From Kitasatospora paranensis (GTDB lineage: Bacteria > Actinomycetota > Actinomycetes > Streptomycetales > Streptomycetaceae): a stretch of DNA of 64,000 nt. The notes below the pieces were generated by a model. That model did not search any database. It had not been told where the DNA came from and was given only the letters and a program-made list of their open reading frames with translations. The stretch covers positions 1,116,001 to 1,180,000 of the forward strand of contig NZ_BAABKV010000001.1 of the NCBI RefSeq assembly GCF_039544005.1, given 5' to 3'. Made by a program: the position numbers and the translations under genes. This document shows positions 8,161 to 17,522 of the stretch, in pieces; the stretch's first letter is position 1, and every line of letters starts with the position of its first letter.

Positions 8161-9516
8161 ACCGGGGCGGGCCGTCGTGGCCCGGCCGGTCCGCGATGCC
8201 GGGATCCGGGAGGGCGGCGAACGCGTCGGCCAGCCCGGCGTTCGCAGCGTGCACCACCGCCTCGGCGGCGTCCAGGGCGTCGCCGTCCCGGGCGGCGAGC
8301 GCGATGCCCGCGGTGGGGAACCCGTCGTCGCCGGCGGTCGGGATGGTCGGCAGCAGCCGGGTGCCGAACCGGGCGCAGCGCTCGGCGAGTTCGCGCAGGT
8401 GTCCGAGCAGGGCCTGCTGCGGGAGCCGGGCGCCGAGCGGCATCCGGTCCAAGGTCCGGACGAGGTGGCCCGGCCCGTGCACGGCGTCCAGCCGGGCCTG
8501 CAGCATGAACGCCACGGCAGGGCCGGTCAGCCGGAGGTTGGCCTCGGTCGGGGCGAGCCGGCCGGCCGGGTCGGTGACGAAGTCCACGTCGTACCAGCCG
8601 CGGTGGCCCGCCGCGGCCAGCTCGGCGCCGACCGCGAGGCCGAACGCCTCGGCGGTGGCGGCCGTCCCGGCCGGCACGGGGCCGCCCGGGCCGGCCGCGG
8701 GCCCCACCGTGGCACCCCGGTAGGCGGTGCCGTCCACGTGCATCAGGGCGGTGCCGACCGGATGGACGCTGCCGTCCTCGGCGACGACCGCGTCGAAGGT
8801 GAGGTTGCGCAGCCGGCCCCGCCCCGGCACGTACTCCTCGATCAGCGGGGCGCCGTCGGGCAGCAGGCCGGCGGCGGTCAGGCCGCGCAGCAGGGCACGG
8901 GCGCCGCCGGCCGCCGCGACCTCCCACGGGGTGACGACGACCGTCCCGTACCCGCCGACGCCGTGGTGGGCCTTCAGGACGGTGGTCTCTCCGCGGCGGG
9001 CCCGGGCGGCGAGCAGGCGGGCGGCCCGGCGGGGGCCGTCGGCGGCCTCCTGCCGGGGCACCCGGATGCCGGGGTGGGCGGGGGCGAGCCGGGTGAAGAG
9101 CCGGTGCGAGGCGGCCTTGGACTCGTAGCGCCGGACGGCGTCCAGGCCGGGCCCGGCGGTGCAGCCCCACGGCCGGACGGGCAGGGCGAGCTCGGTCAGG
9201 CGGTCGCGCAGGGCGGGGCGGGCGGCGAGCGCCGCGCGGACGGTTCCGGTGGGGCCGGCGAGACCGGTGTGCAGTTCGACGGCGCCCCAGGCCAGGTCCT
9301 CGGCGAGCCAGCCACTCCAGTCGCCGTCCGGCTGGTCGGGGAGGAGCAGGGCGGCCGGGTGCGGGGTGTAGAACGCCGCGAGGCAGGAGTAGTGGTGGGC
9401 CTGCTGCCGGGCGGCGGGGGCTGCGGGACGAACTGGGCGTTGAAGTCCGCCACGTCGCCGATGTGGACGGCGCGGCGGCCGCCCGTCCACGCCTCCTGCC
9501 AGGCGGTTCGGTTCAC
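8036..9516 (-). CDS. ATP-grasp enzyme of the peptide-ligase type (frame broken once)
   Basis: Starts at GTG 9516 (MNRTAWQEAW) and, after adding one C in the run near 9420, encodes about 493 residues. A pre-ATP-grasp segment (HIGDVADFNAQFVP) precedes the grasp fold: VLKAHHGVGGYGTVV (nucleotide lysine and glycine loop), LIEEYVPG, and YDVDFVTD with APTEANLRLTG (metal-binding Asp/Glu/Asn). The C-terminal block GTRLLPTIPTAG resembles peptide-ligase relatives such as the pheganomycin type. Such enzymes join a carboxylate to an amine through an acyl phosphate. The 3' end overlaps the opposing adenylation gene by 125 bp, so the last 40 or so residues may be spurious. Confidence 0.78.
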
Positions 9517-9632
9517 CCGCCGAGCGTACGGCGTGCCGGCGGGCGGCCGGGCGGGATCCGGCGGATCGGCACACGGGCGGCCGGCGCCGCGGAGCGGACC
9601 CCGGCGCCGGACCGATGAGGGGTGCGGAGGTG

Positions 9633-9866
9633 TCAGGCCTCGCCCGGGTGCCAGCTGGGCCACTCCCACGGGCGGTCCGCCCACTGGACGAGCTGGGGAT
9701 CGTGCGGGTCGAGGTCGGGGAAGAGGTGCTTGATCTCCGGTTCGAACTCCTCCGGGGCGAGCGGCTTCCAGCCGCCTCCCTTGAAGTGGACGAGGCGGTA
9801 ACGGCTGTCGGTACGGAACTCGGCGACCTCGACCATGGGCTCGGTCGTGCTGCTGTTGCTGTTCAT
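9633..9866 (-). CDS. Small conserved hypothetical protein
   Basis: A 77-residue acidic, Trp/Pro-rich cytoplasmic protein starting at ATG 9866 and ending HPGEA. The middle reads VEVAEFRTDSRYRLVHFKGGG, and the tail holds FPDLDPHDP and RPWEWPSW. The longer in-frame extension upstream is low-complexity and lacks a ribosome site, so I use the short form. Not recognised; no domain assigned. Confidence 0.6.
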   Translation of the reverse strand: MNSNSSTTEPMVEVAEFRTDSRYRLVHFKGGGWKPLAPEEFEPEIKHLFPDLDPHDPQLVQWADRPWEWPSWHPGEA

Positions 9867-10065
9867 GCCCCCAGCATCGTCCGCACCGGGAGCCTGCGCA
9901 CGCGCACCACGCCCACCCGGCGGGCGGGAGAAACGGTTCGGCGCAACGCGGCGCCGGTCAGCCGCCGCCGGGCGCCGACACGCGGTACGACCAGCGGCCG
10001 AGCCCGTTCCGCGGCGGCCCGCCCGCTCGTTGGGCAGGACGCACCACACGCACGGGAGGTCGGGC

Positions 10066-10647
10066 ATGGACGAACGGTGGGAGCCGCCGTGGCGGTACGA
10101 ATGGGAGCAGCCGACCGGCGAGGCGGTGCCACCGCCGGCCGCACCGGCTCCGGCGCCCCGGCCCCGCCGGGCGGCCGGGACGACGGCGGCCGCGCTGGGC
10201 GGGGTCCTGATGGTGCTCGCCGCGGCACTGGTCACCTGCGGGCCGTCCGGTGGTGACGACGGGGCGCTGACGGCCGTCGCCTCCCCGACCCCGACGGAGC
10301 GGCTCCGCCCGGCCCACCCGTCCCCCGGTGCGGCGTCCGGCAGCGCGGCGCCGCCCGTGGCGTCGGCGGGCACGCCGGGCCCGGACGCGGCGGCCGTTCC
10401 GGACGCGTCCCCGTCGGACGGCTCGGACCCGGCCGACGCCGACGGGCCGGCCACGGCGCCATCCCGGCGCCCCGTGCGGCCGGCCCCGGTCCGGACGGCG
10501 CGCGGTTCGGGCTCCGGTCACGGCACCCGCCCGGTGACCGTCCCGCCGCTGACCGGACTCAAGGTGTGCGCGGCGGCGGAGCGGCAGGGGCAGTGGCTGC
10601 CCGGTTCGGCGCAGGCCCGGGCCTGCCGGAGCCTGTACGGCGGCTGA
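10066..10647 (+). CDS. Membrane-anchored protein with disordered extracellular tail
   Basis: A 193-residue protein starting at ATG 10066 after GGGAGG. A short Trp-rich cytoplasmic head (MDERWEPPWRYEWEQ) is followed by one membrane segment (residues about 38-58, ending ALVTCG). A long Ala/Pro/Ser/Asp linker follows, then a compact end LKVCAAAERQGQW with two cysteines (KVCAA, ARACRS) that could form a disulfide. Cell-surface location is inferred. Function unknown. Confidence 0.7.
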   Translation: MDERWEPPWRYEWEQPTGEAVPPPAAPAPAPRPRRAAGTTAAALGGVLMVLAAALVTCGPSGGDDGALTAVASPTPTERLRPAHPSPGAASGSAAPPVASAGTPGPDAAAVPDASPSDGSDPADADGPATAPSRRPVRPAPVRTARGSGSGHGTRPVTVPPLTGLKVCAAAERQGQWLPGSAQARACRSLYGG

Positions 10648-10693
10648 GGCGATCGCGCTGCGGGCGGAGCGGGGAAGGGCCGGGCCGCGCCCG

Positions 10694-11490
10694 CTACGGG
10701 CGGCCGGCCGCTTCCCGGGCCCGGCGCGCCGACAGCAGGGCGTAGAGGAGCAGGGCCGTGCCGGCCCCGGCGATGGAGCCGAACGCCGAGGTCGGCACCA
10801 GATCCAGCAGGGTCTCGCCGGGCTGCTGCAGGCGGGCGACCCGGTAGCCGGCGCCGGCCACCGCGGCCAGCCCGGTCGCGAGCAGCACGAGCCGGCGGCG
10901 GCCCGCCTCCAGCCTCATGGCGCACGGGCGGCCGCCGGCCGCCGCCGCCCTGCGCAGCTCCCGCAGCAGGTAGCGGGCCAGCAGCACCAGTGCGACGGCC
11001 GACGACCCGTACTGGAGCGCCGCGTAGAGCGGCCGCCCGAGGACGGACACGGTCTGCAGCGCCGGGATCAGCCGGCTGCCGAACCGGCCGGGGTGGGTGA
11101 AGCCGTCCCAGCCGACGTGGGTGGCGGCCCCGATCGCCGCGGAGAGCGCGAACCAGCCTGCCTCCGACGGCCGTGGCCGCAGCGGGCGGTCGGCCCGAGG
11201 CGCCGTCAGGAGCTCGGCGGCGCGTGCCCAGCGGACGGGCAGCAGCGCCACCAGCGGGGCCCTCAGCAGCAGATGCCACACGGCCACCAGCGCGGCCGTG
11301 ATCACGATGTCGACGGTGAGCACGCCCCACCAGGCGTGGGTGGCGTCGCCGAGGGCGAACTCCCCGCGAAGTACGGCAGGTCGGGCGCCATCGCGCCGCA
11401 GACCAGCGCCGAGGCCACCAGCGGCCCGCGGGCCCGGCCCCGGTCCAAGAAGGGCAGGACGGCCAAGGGGTGACTGAACGTGAAGGGCAT
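10694..11490 (-). CDS. DUF4184 family membrane protein (frame broken once)
   Basis: The N-terminus MPFTFSHPLAVLPFL and SALVCGAMAPDLPYF are diagnostic of DUF4184, whose histidine/aspartate-rich start resembles membrane-bound hydrolases. The frame breaks near 11362, where adding one G to GGGG links PYFAG to EFALGDATHAWWG. The rest has about five membrane spans, HVGWDGFTHPGR between two of them, and ends at 10694. About 265 residues. Actual reaction unknown for the family. Convergent with the preceding membrane-anchored protein. Confidence 0.8.
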
Positions 11491-11577
11491 CGAGCCACTC
11501 TACGGGCGGCGGGCGGCACCGGCCGCGGCGGGCCCGGCGCCCGCGGGGGGCACCGCGGCGCCGCCGCCCGGCCACCG

Positions 11578-12006
11578 TCACGGGGCCACTCGCTCCGTCA
11601 CGCGCTCGCCCGGCGCGAGGCGCTCCGGCCGGTGGCGGAGGACCGTCCCGGTGACGACGTCGAGCGTGGCGGCGGCGATCAGGCAGGTCACGGGCTGCGG
11701 GCCGCCCGCGTCGGCCTCGAAGGCGACCAGGACGGGAGGGGTCCCGCCGAGCCGGCGTGCGACCGCCGCGGCCTCCTCGGGGGTCGGTGCGCGGAACACC
11801 GGGTCCTGGAAGGCCGTCGGACAGGCCACGTACGCCGGGTCGGCGAAGACGAGCTCCAGACCGTGGTGGTAGCAGAGGTCGTACCCGGCGGCGAGCCGGA
11901 AGGCGACGGCGTCCCAACCGATCACCTCCCAGTCCCACCACGACCCGTCCGGGAGGCGGAGGACGCCGGCGTCCCGCGGTTCACCGGCCGGGGGCGGGCG
12001 GTTCAC
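11578..12006 (-). CDS. Conserved hypothetical protein
   Basis: A 142-residue soluble protein. The GTG start at 12006 overlaps the stop of the upstream acetyltransferase gene (GTGA), so the two are translationally coupled. Sequence features: SWWDWEVIGWDAVAF, then YDLCYHHGLELVFADP. No domain is recognised. The coupling suggests a joint role with the acetyltransferase. Confidence 0.68.
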   Translation of the reverse strand: MNRPPPAGEPRDAGVLRLPDGSWWDWEVIGWDAVAFRLAAGYDLCYHHGLELVFADPAYVACPTAFQDPVFRAPTPEEAAAVARRLGGTPPVLVAFEADAGGPQPVTCLIAAATLDVVTGTVLRHRPERLAPGERVTERVAP

Positions 12007-12559
12007 CGGGCGGCGGCACGGCCGAGGGCGGCGGCGTCGGGCCAGGCGAAGCGGTACTTCTCGGCGGTGCCGTGCAGCCGCTCCGGCCGCCCGCCGGGGG
12101 TGACACCGGGGCGGTCCCCACGTTGCGGCCGCCGAGCGCCGCGTAGAAGCCCTGGGCGGAGGTGTTGCGCGCGTGCACCCACAGATACAGGGGTGCGCCC
12201 GGGGCGCGTGCGGCGACGGCCTGCGCGGCGCGGGTCAGCAGGGCCTCGCCGATCCCCCGGCGCCGGCGTTCGTGGGCCACGTGCAGGTTGTCGACCAGAC
12301 TGCCCCAGTGCGGGTCGTCGCCGAAGACCACGTGCACGAAGCCGACGGGCCCGGCGCCGTCCTCGGCCAGGACGGTCAGGCTGTCGCCGGGCGCTGCCAG
12401 CCGCGCCGACCACACGGCCTCCCGGTCGGCGGCGAGGTCGCCGTCGAGGTAGGAGTCGGCGTAGACGCCGCGGTAGTTGCGGCGCCAGCTGTCCGCGTGC
12501 AGCAGCGCCACCGCCCCGGCATCGTCCGGACCGCCCGTACGGAACCGCGGCAACGCCAT
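12003..12559 (-). CDS. GNAT-family N-acetyltransferase (frame broken once)
   Basis: Starts at ATG 12559 after GAAGGGG. A GNAT fold is clear: FRTGGPDDAGAVALLH at the start, VGFVHVVFGDD (strands 3-4), LHVAHERRRRGIGEALL (the acetyl-CoA pyrophosphate loop), and ARNTSAQGFYAALGG near the C-terminus. The frame breaks near 12104; one added C restores RLHGTAEKYRFAW and a stop at 12003. About 185 residues. Substrate unknown. Coupled to the hypothetical gene downstream by a 4-bp overlap. Confidence 0.85.
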
Positions 12560-12786
12560 CCGAACCGACCCCTTCACCGTGGGCCGCGGCTGCACGGCGG
12601 CCCGGAACACCCGCTCCGACCGGACCCTAGGCGCGGCCCGCCCGCACCGTCCACCGGGTTTCGCCCGGGGCCGGGCCGGCCACCCGCGGACGCGGCGCAC
12701 CCACCCCTGCCCGCGGTTGCGCGGCTCGCGTACCGTTGGCGCGGGAACGGCGCGGCTGGGCGTCCGTCCGGACTGAGGAGGCGGGC

Positions 12787-13158
12787 GTGGCCAAGCCGGT
12801 GGCGTCGAAGCGGGTGCGCGGGCTGGACCGGGCCGCGGTGGGCCGTTCCGCGTGGGGCCTGTACCGGGAGATCCGGCGGCCGGGGTCGCCCGGCATGGGG
12901 GCCCGGCTGTTCGCGCTGCCCCGGCTGCTCCGGGACGTCCTGATCCGCCGCTACCCGGGTGTGGGGCCGGGCAAGCTGGCCGCGCTCGCGGTGCTGGTGC
13001 TCGTCTACCTGGTCAGCCCGGTGGACGCCATCCCCGACTTCATCCCCGTGCTCGGCTGGACGGACGACACGGCGGTGGTGGTCTGGTTCCTCACCGGGCT
13101 GACCCGCGAGTCCGGCCGCTACCTGGAGTGGGTGCGGCAGGAGACCGCCGCGGACTGA
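12787..13158 (+). CDS. YkvA/DUF1232 family membrane protein
   Basis: A 123-residue protein. GTG 12787 is preferred because GAGGAGG sits just upstream of it. It contains the DUF1232 signature: one hydrophobic span (LAALAVLVLVYLVSP) running into SPVDAIPDFIPVLGWTDD, then a second short amphipathic segment. Members are small membrane proteins of unknown function. Followed by a strong hairpin against a convergent gene. Confidence 0.85.
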   Translation: MAKPVASKRVRGLDRAAVGRSAWGLYREIRRPGSPGMGARLFALPRLLRDVLIRRYPGVGPGKLAALAVLVLVYLVSPVDAIPDFIPVLGWTDDTAVVVWFLTGLTRESGRYLEWVRQETAAD

Positions 13159-13165
13159 CGCCGCG

Positions 13166-13192
13166 GCGCCGCCGGACCCGGGTCGGCGGCGC
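13166..13192. terminator. Bidirectional terminator hairpin
   Basis: Perfect 9-bp arms GCGCCGCCG and CGGCGGCGC around GACCCGGGT, between the convergent DUF1232 and acetyltransferase genes. Confidence 0.7.
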
Positions 13193-13204
13193 GGTGGCCG
13201 CGGC

Positions 13205-13753
13205 TCAGAACGCCTTGACCAGCCGTTCGAAGCGGAGGTCGTCGCGGAGCGGGATCCCGAACCGCTCGTCGCCGTACGGGAACGGCTCGAACTCGCCGGT
13301 GCGCCGGTAGCCGCGGCGCTCGTACCAGGCGATGAGGTCCTCGCGCTGGGCGATGACGGTCATCTCCATCCGGGACAGGCCCCACTGCTCGCGGGCGATC
13401 CGCTCCGCGCGGGCGAGCACGGCGCGGCCCAGGCCGCCGCCCTGGAGCTCCGGACGGACGGAGAACATGCCGAAGTAGGCACCGGCCGGCCGGCGCTGCA
13501 CGTGGCAGCAGGCCAGCAGCTCGCCGCCGCGCTCGGCGACCAGGAGCACCGAGTCGGGGCGGGCGATCACCTCGGCGACGCCGTCGGCGTCGGTGCGCTG
13601 CCCGGCCAGCAGATGGGCCTCGGTCGTCCAGCCGGCCCGGCTCGCCTCACCGCGGTAGGCGGACTCGACCAGGGCGACCAGCGCGGGCACGTCATCGGCT
13701 CCGGCGGTGCGGAAGGTCGGCTCTGCGCCGGGGGCGGTCTCGGCTGCGAACAC
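13205..13753 (-). CDS. GNAT-family N-acetyltransferase
   Basis: A 182-residue acetyltransferase. GTG 13753 follows GGAGG at good spacing, which decides against the longer reading. GNAT motifs: FRTAGADDVPALVALV, MFSVRPELQGGGLGRAVL (CoA loop), WGLSRMEMTVIAQREDLIAWYERRGY (given here as the alpha4-beta6 region), then RRTGEFEPFPYGDE. Substrate unknown; arylalkylamine or small-molecule acetylation is possible. Divergent from the channel-like gene. Confidence 0.9.
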   Translation of the reverse strand: MFAAETAPGAEPTFRTAGADDVPALVALVESAYRGEASRAGWTTEAHLLAGQRTDADGVAEVIARPDSVLLVAERGGELLACCHVQRRPAGAYFGMFSVRPELQGGGLGRAVLARAERIAREQWGLSRMEMTVIAQREDLIAWYERRGYRRTGEFEPFPYGDERFGIPLRDDLRFERLVKAF

Positions 13754-13913
13754 GTTCGGTCCTCCGGTGTGGTCTGCGGCGGGGGCGCCGCCATGGTGCC
13801 ACAGAAGACCCCGTCGAGGTCGAGCCCGCACGGACCGGGCCGGTGGCCGGGCGGGGGGCGCCGCGCCCCGGGGCCTGGCCGGGACGGGCCGACCGACGGG
13901 TCACAATGATCAC

Positions 13914-14999
13914 ATGAGGTGGATCTACAGCCTGGCCGGCGTGGCACTCCTGGCCACGACGGTGGCGAGCATCCTGCGGACGCTGGTCGTGCCGCGCGGC
14001 CTGTACTCGGCGCTCGTCGACCGGCTCTGGCGGGTGCTGCGGACGGTGCTGCGCAGGGCGGCGATGCCCTTCGGCGGGTACGGCGCGCAGGACAGGGTGC
14101 AGACCTGGCTGGCGCCGCTGATACTGATCGGCATGCTCGGCACCTGGCTGAGCGGCATGCTGCTGGCGTACACGCTGCTGCTGCAGGGCACCTCGGAGCT
14201 GGCCTGGTCGGTGTCGTTCCGGGAGGCGGGCTCCAGCCTGTTCACGCTCGGCTTCGCCAGCGGGGACCGCCTGCACCTGTCGGCTCTGGACTTCCTGGCC
14301 GCGGCGACCGGCCCGCTGATCATCGCGCTGCTGATCGGCTACCTGCCGACGCTCTACGGCGCCTACAACCGGCGCGAGGTCGAGGTCACCCTGCTCCAGT
14401 CGCGGGCCGGCGAGCCCGCCTGGGGGCCGGAGCTGCTCGCCCGGCAGTCGCTGGTGTCCACCGAGACCGCCCTGCCGGAGCTGTACCGGGACTGGGAGCG
14501 GCTGGCCGCGGACCTCGGCGAGGGCCACTCCAACTATCCGGTGCTGCTGTCGTTCCGCTCACCGCAGCCGCACCGCAGCTGGGTGGTCGGTCTGCTCGCG
14601 GTGATGGACGCCGCCGCCATACAGCTGTCGCTGAGCCCGCGGTCGGCCCCGCCGGAGGCCCGGCTGGTGCTCCGGGCCGGATTCACCGCGCTGCGCGACA
14701 TCGCCCGGACCCTGCGCGTGCCCTTCGATCCGGACCCGGACCCGGAGGACATGATCCGGCTGACCTTCGACGAGTTCGACGCCGCCGTGGCGATGGTGAC
14801 GGCCGCCGGATTCCAGCGCGAGCGGACGGTCGACGAGGCCTGGCCGCATTTCCGCGGCTGGCGGATCAACTACGAGGCGATCGGTTACGAGCTGGCCCGG
14901 CGCAGCGACGCGGTGCCCTCGCTGTGGACGGGCCCGCGGGACTTCCCGGCCACACCGATCCCGCCGCGCCGCCCGCAGGACCGGCGCCCGAAGAGCTGA
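13914..14999 (+). CDS. Membrane protein with potassium-channel-like pore segment
   Basis: A 361-residue protein starting at ATG 13914. Membrane spans lie near residues 1-22, 66-92 and 120-145. Between the last two is an amphipathic loop SSLFTLGFASGDRLHL that resembles a channel pore helix and filter (canonical TVGYGD) with two extra residues. The C-terminal 210 residues are soluble and helical (VEVTLLQSRAGEP, then DWERLAADLGEG), which could be a gating domain. Family name not certain; ion conduction is inference from the 2TM-plus-loop layout. Confidence 0.6.
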   Translation: MRWIYSLAGVALLATTVASILRTLVVPRGLYSALVDRLWRVLRTVLRRAAMPFGGYGAQDRVQTWLAPLILIGMLGTWLSGMLLAYTLLLQGTSELAWSVSFREAGSSLFTLGFASGDRLHLSALDFLAAATGPLIIALLIGYLPTLYGAYNRREVEVTLLQSRAGEPAWGPELLARQSLVSTETALPELYRDWERLAADLGEGHSNYPVLLSFRSPQPHRSWVVGLLAVMDAAAIQLSLSPRSAPPEARLVLRAGFTALRDIARTLRVPFDPDPDPEDMIRLTFDEFDAAVAMVTAAGFQRERTVDEAWPHFRGWRINYEAIGYELARRSDAVPSLWTGPRDFPATPIPPRRPQDRRPKS

Positions 15000-15041
15000 G
15001 CGCGGGGCGGCTCGGCGCGGGCGGGGTCAGAGCCGGCCGGG

Positions 15042-15934
15042 TCAGAGCCGGACGGTCGCTCCGCCGGTCAGGGCCTGCTCGGCGGCGGCGAGGATCTCGA
15101 CCACCCGCAGGCCGAAGGCGACGTCGCAGGGGTGGGGCTCCCCGCCGCCGGCGGCGGCCAGCAGCGCGTCGACGGCCTGCTGAAGGGCGTCGACCGGGGG
15201 ATGCCGTGGTCGGGCAGCCGGACGGTGCCCGACTCGCCGCGCAGCTCCAGCGCCACCCCGGCCGCGGCCGGCGGCGTGGTGAGGCTGAGCGCGAGGCTGC
15301 TGGTGGCGCCGCCGCTGTGGCCGAGCACCAGGTGCACGGTGTCCCCCGGCCCGGGGGCGGCGGTGACGACGTCGACGTCGCCGAGCACCGGGAGCAGCAG
15401 CGACAGCGCATGCGGGCCGAGATCCCACAGGGCGCCCTTGTCCCGGCGCCAGGGCGAGGCCGCGTACGGGCTGTCGGCGGTGAACACAGAGCCGAGCCAG
15501 TCGCACCGGGCGGTGAACCAGTCGTCGCGGGCGGCCTGCTCGGTGAGCCACGGCACCCGCTCGCCACCGAACCTCAGGGTGAAGAAGACGACCGAGGCGA
15601 GGCCGCCGGCGGCCACGGCGTCGGCGATCCGGCGGGCGTCCGGCACGGTCAGCGCGACCGGCTTGTCCAGCAGCAGGTGCCGGCCGGCCGCGGCCGCGCG
15701 GGCGGCCACGTCGGCCTGGGCCTGCGGGGCGAGGGCGACCGAGACGGCGTCCACGTCGGCCAGCAGCCCGTCGACGGAGTCGTAGGCACGGACGCCGTGC
15801 GCGGCGGCGATCTCGGCGGCCGCCTCCGGGCGACGGCCCCAGACCCCGGCGAACTCCACCCCGGGGTGGCCGGCCAGGGCGGGGGCGTGCACCGTGTGGG
15901 CCCAGGGGCCGGTGCCGAGCAGTCCGATCCTCAT
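15042..15934 (-). CDS. Gfo/Idh/MocA-family NAD(P)-dependent oxidoreductase (frame broken once)
   Basis: The N-terminal Rossmann fold begins MRIGLLGTGPWA with the dinucleotide glycines. HLLLDKPVALT is the family EKP-type motif carrying the catalytic lysine. A C-terminal GFO/IDH domain (LWDLGPHALSLLL) follows. The frame breaks near 15197; one C added to the CCCC run turns GIPRSTP into GIPPVDALQQAVDALL and brings the stop to 15042. About 297 residues. Sugar or inositol-like substrates are typical of the family. Convergent with the channel-like gene. Confidence 0.88.
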
Positions 15935-15989
15935 CGTGTGCGTCTCGTGTCTCTTCGGGGCCGGGGTGGCGTGCCGGGGGCTGCCGGGG

Positions 15990-16658
15990 TCAGCTCTCGA
16001 CCCGGACGAGGGTGAAACCGTCGTAGCCCTTGGTGCCGACGGTCTGGATCGATGTCGCCGAGACCCGCGGCTCCGCAGCGATCGCGTCGTGCAGGCGGCG
16101 GACGCCCAGCACGGCCGGGTCGGTGGAGTCGGCGTCGGCGACCCGGCCGCCGCGGACGACGTTGTCGACGACGATCAGCGAGCCGGGCCGGGTCAGCTGC
16201 AGGGCCCACGAGAAGTACACCGGGTTGCTCGGCTTGTCCGCATCGACGAAGACCAGGTCGAACGGCTCGGCGCCCTCCTCGGCGAGCCGGCGGAGGCTGT
16301 CGGCGCCGGCACCCAGGCGCACCTCGGCGACCTCGGCGAGGCCGGCGTGCTTGAGGTTGGCCCGGGCGACGTCGGCGTGCACCGGGTCGATCTCCAGGGT
16401 GACCAGGGTGCCGTCGGCGGGCAGGGCCCGGGCCATCCAGATCGCGCTGTAGCCGGCGAGGGTGCCGACCTCCAGGATCCGGCGGGCGCCGACGGTCTGC
16501 GCGAGCAGCTGGAGCAGCTTGCCCTGCGGGGCCGACACGGCGATCTGCGGCAGCCCGGCCTCGTCGGCGGCCTGCTGGGCGGCCGCCAGTACGGGGTCAT
16601 CGCCGATCAGACTGCCGGTGAAGTACTCGTCGACCGCCGTCCACTGCTGCTGGCTCAC
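15990..16658 (-). CDS. Class I SAM-dependent O-methyltransferase (catechol/caffeoyl-CoA type)
   Basis: A 222-residue O-methyltransferase. GTG 16658 follows GGGGAGACGGGC, a better start than one 18 codons earlier. Motifs: ILEVGTLAGYSAIWMAR (SAM loop), TLEIDPVHAD, FDLVFVDADKPSN (metal-binding aspartates), and GSLIVVDNVVRGG. This is the cation-dependent family methylating catechols and related hydroxyls; the native acceptor is unknown. It ends shortly upstream of the oxidoreductase and could be co-transcribed with it. Confidence 0.92.
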   Translation of the reverse strand: MSQQQWTAVDEYFTGSLIGDDPVLAAAQQAADEAGLPQIAVSAPQGKLLQLLAQTVGARRILEVGTLAGYSAIWMARALPADGTLVTLEIDPVHADVARANLKHAGLAEVAEVRLGAGADSLRRLAEEGAEPFDLVFVDADKPSNPVYFSWALQLTRPGSLIVVDNVVRGGRVADADSTDPAVLGVRRLHDAIAAEPRVSATSIQTVGTKGYDGFTLVRVES

Positions 16659-16757
16659 GCCCGTCTCCCCATCCGTCGCGGCCGGACCGGGTGTGCGGTC
16701 CGTCACCCGCACCCTAGCCGACCGCCGTCCGGGCGTCCCGCGACGACCGCCTGACGG

Positions 16758-17441
16758 TCAGTCGACGGCCGACTCGACGGGAGCGGCGGCGGGCTCCATC
16801 GGCTCGCCGCTCAGGCCGCCGGACTGCTCGGGGTGTTCGGCGCGGGCCTTGGCGGCACGGCGCTTCATCAGCCACGCGGATCCGACCCCGCCCAGCGCCG
16901 CGGCGACCAGCCCGATCCAGGAGAAGCTCTTGAGCCACTGCTCGGCGACCTTGCCGACCTGGTACACGAGCAGCGTGGTGCCGCCGGCCCAGGCGACGCC
17001 GCCGAGCACGTTGGCGATCAGGAACTTCCAGTACGGCATCCGCAGCGCACCGGCCAGCGGACCGGCGAAGATCCGCAGCAGCGCGATGAACCGGCCGAAG
17101 AACACCGCCCACATGCCCCACCGATGGAAGGAGCGCTCGGCGGTCTCCAGGTGCTCCGGCCCGAAGTGCCGGGGGAAGCGCCGGCCGAGCCGGTCGAAGA
17201 GCGGGCGCCCGCCGCGCCGGCCGATGGCGTACCCGATCGAGTCGCCGATCACCGCACCGAGGATCGCGCAGGCCGCCACCCACCAGGGGCTGACCACACC
17301 GCGGGCGGCCAGCAGCGAGGCCGTCACGAGGGCGATCTCGCCCGGCAGCGGGATGCCGATGCTCTCCAGCCCGATGATCAGTGCGATGAGCGCATACACC
17401 GAGGTCGGTGGGACGCCCTCGATCCACTGGTCGATGTGCAA
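16758..17441 (-). CDS. DedA-family membrane protein
   Basis: A 227-residue SNARE-associated/DedA protein with about five membrane spans. Diagnostic segments: GLESIGIPLPGE near residue 24, GDSIGYAIGRRGG, and FFGRFIALLRIFAGP, the conserved Arg region of the family. The start is TTG at 17441, ten bases after GGAGG. DedA proteins act in membrane lipid recycling and proton-motive-force homeostasis. The last 40 residues form a charged cytoplasmic tail ending at 16758. Confidence 0.92.
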   Translation of the reverse strand: MHIDQWIEGVPPTSVYALIALIIGLESIGIPLPGEIALVTASLLAARGVVSPWWVAACAILGAVIGDSIGYAIGRRGGRPLFDRLGRRFPRHFGPEHLETAERSFHRWGMWAVFFGRFIALLRIFAGPLAGALRMPYWKFLIANVLGGVAWAGGTTLLVYQVGKVAEQWLKSFSWIGLVAAALGGVGSAWLMKRRAAKARAEHPEQSGGLSGEPMEPAAAPVESAVD

Positions 17442-17522
17442 GGCCGGTACCTCCGTGGCGGGACGAGACCGCGTCTCGGCTGGACTGCGGGGCCGGGGCG
17501 CACCCGGCCCGGCCAGGGCAGC

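Noticed and set aside
15018..15050. Duplicated GGGTCAGAGCCGG around the oxidoreductase stop
   Set aside because: A 13-bp local duplication without any sign of function.
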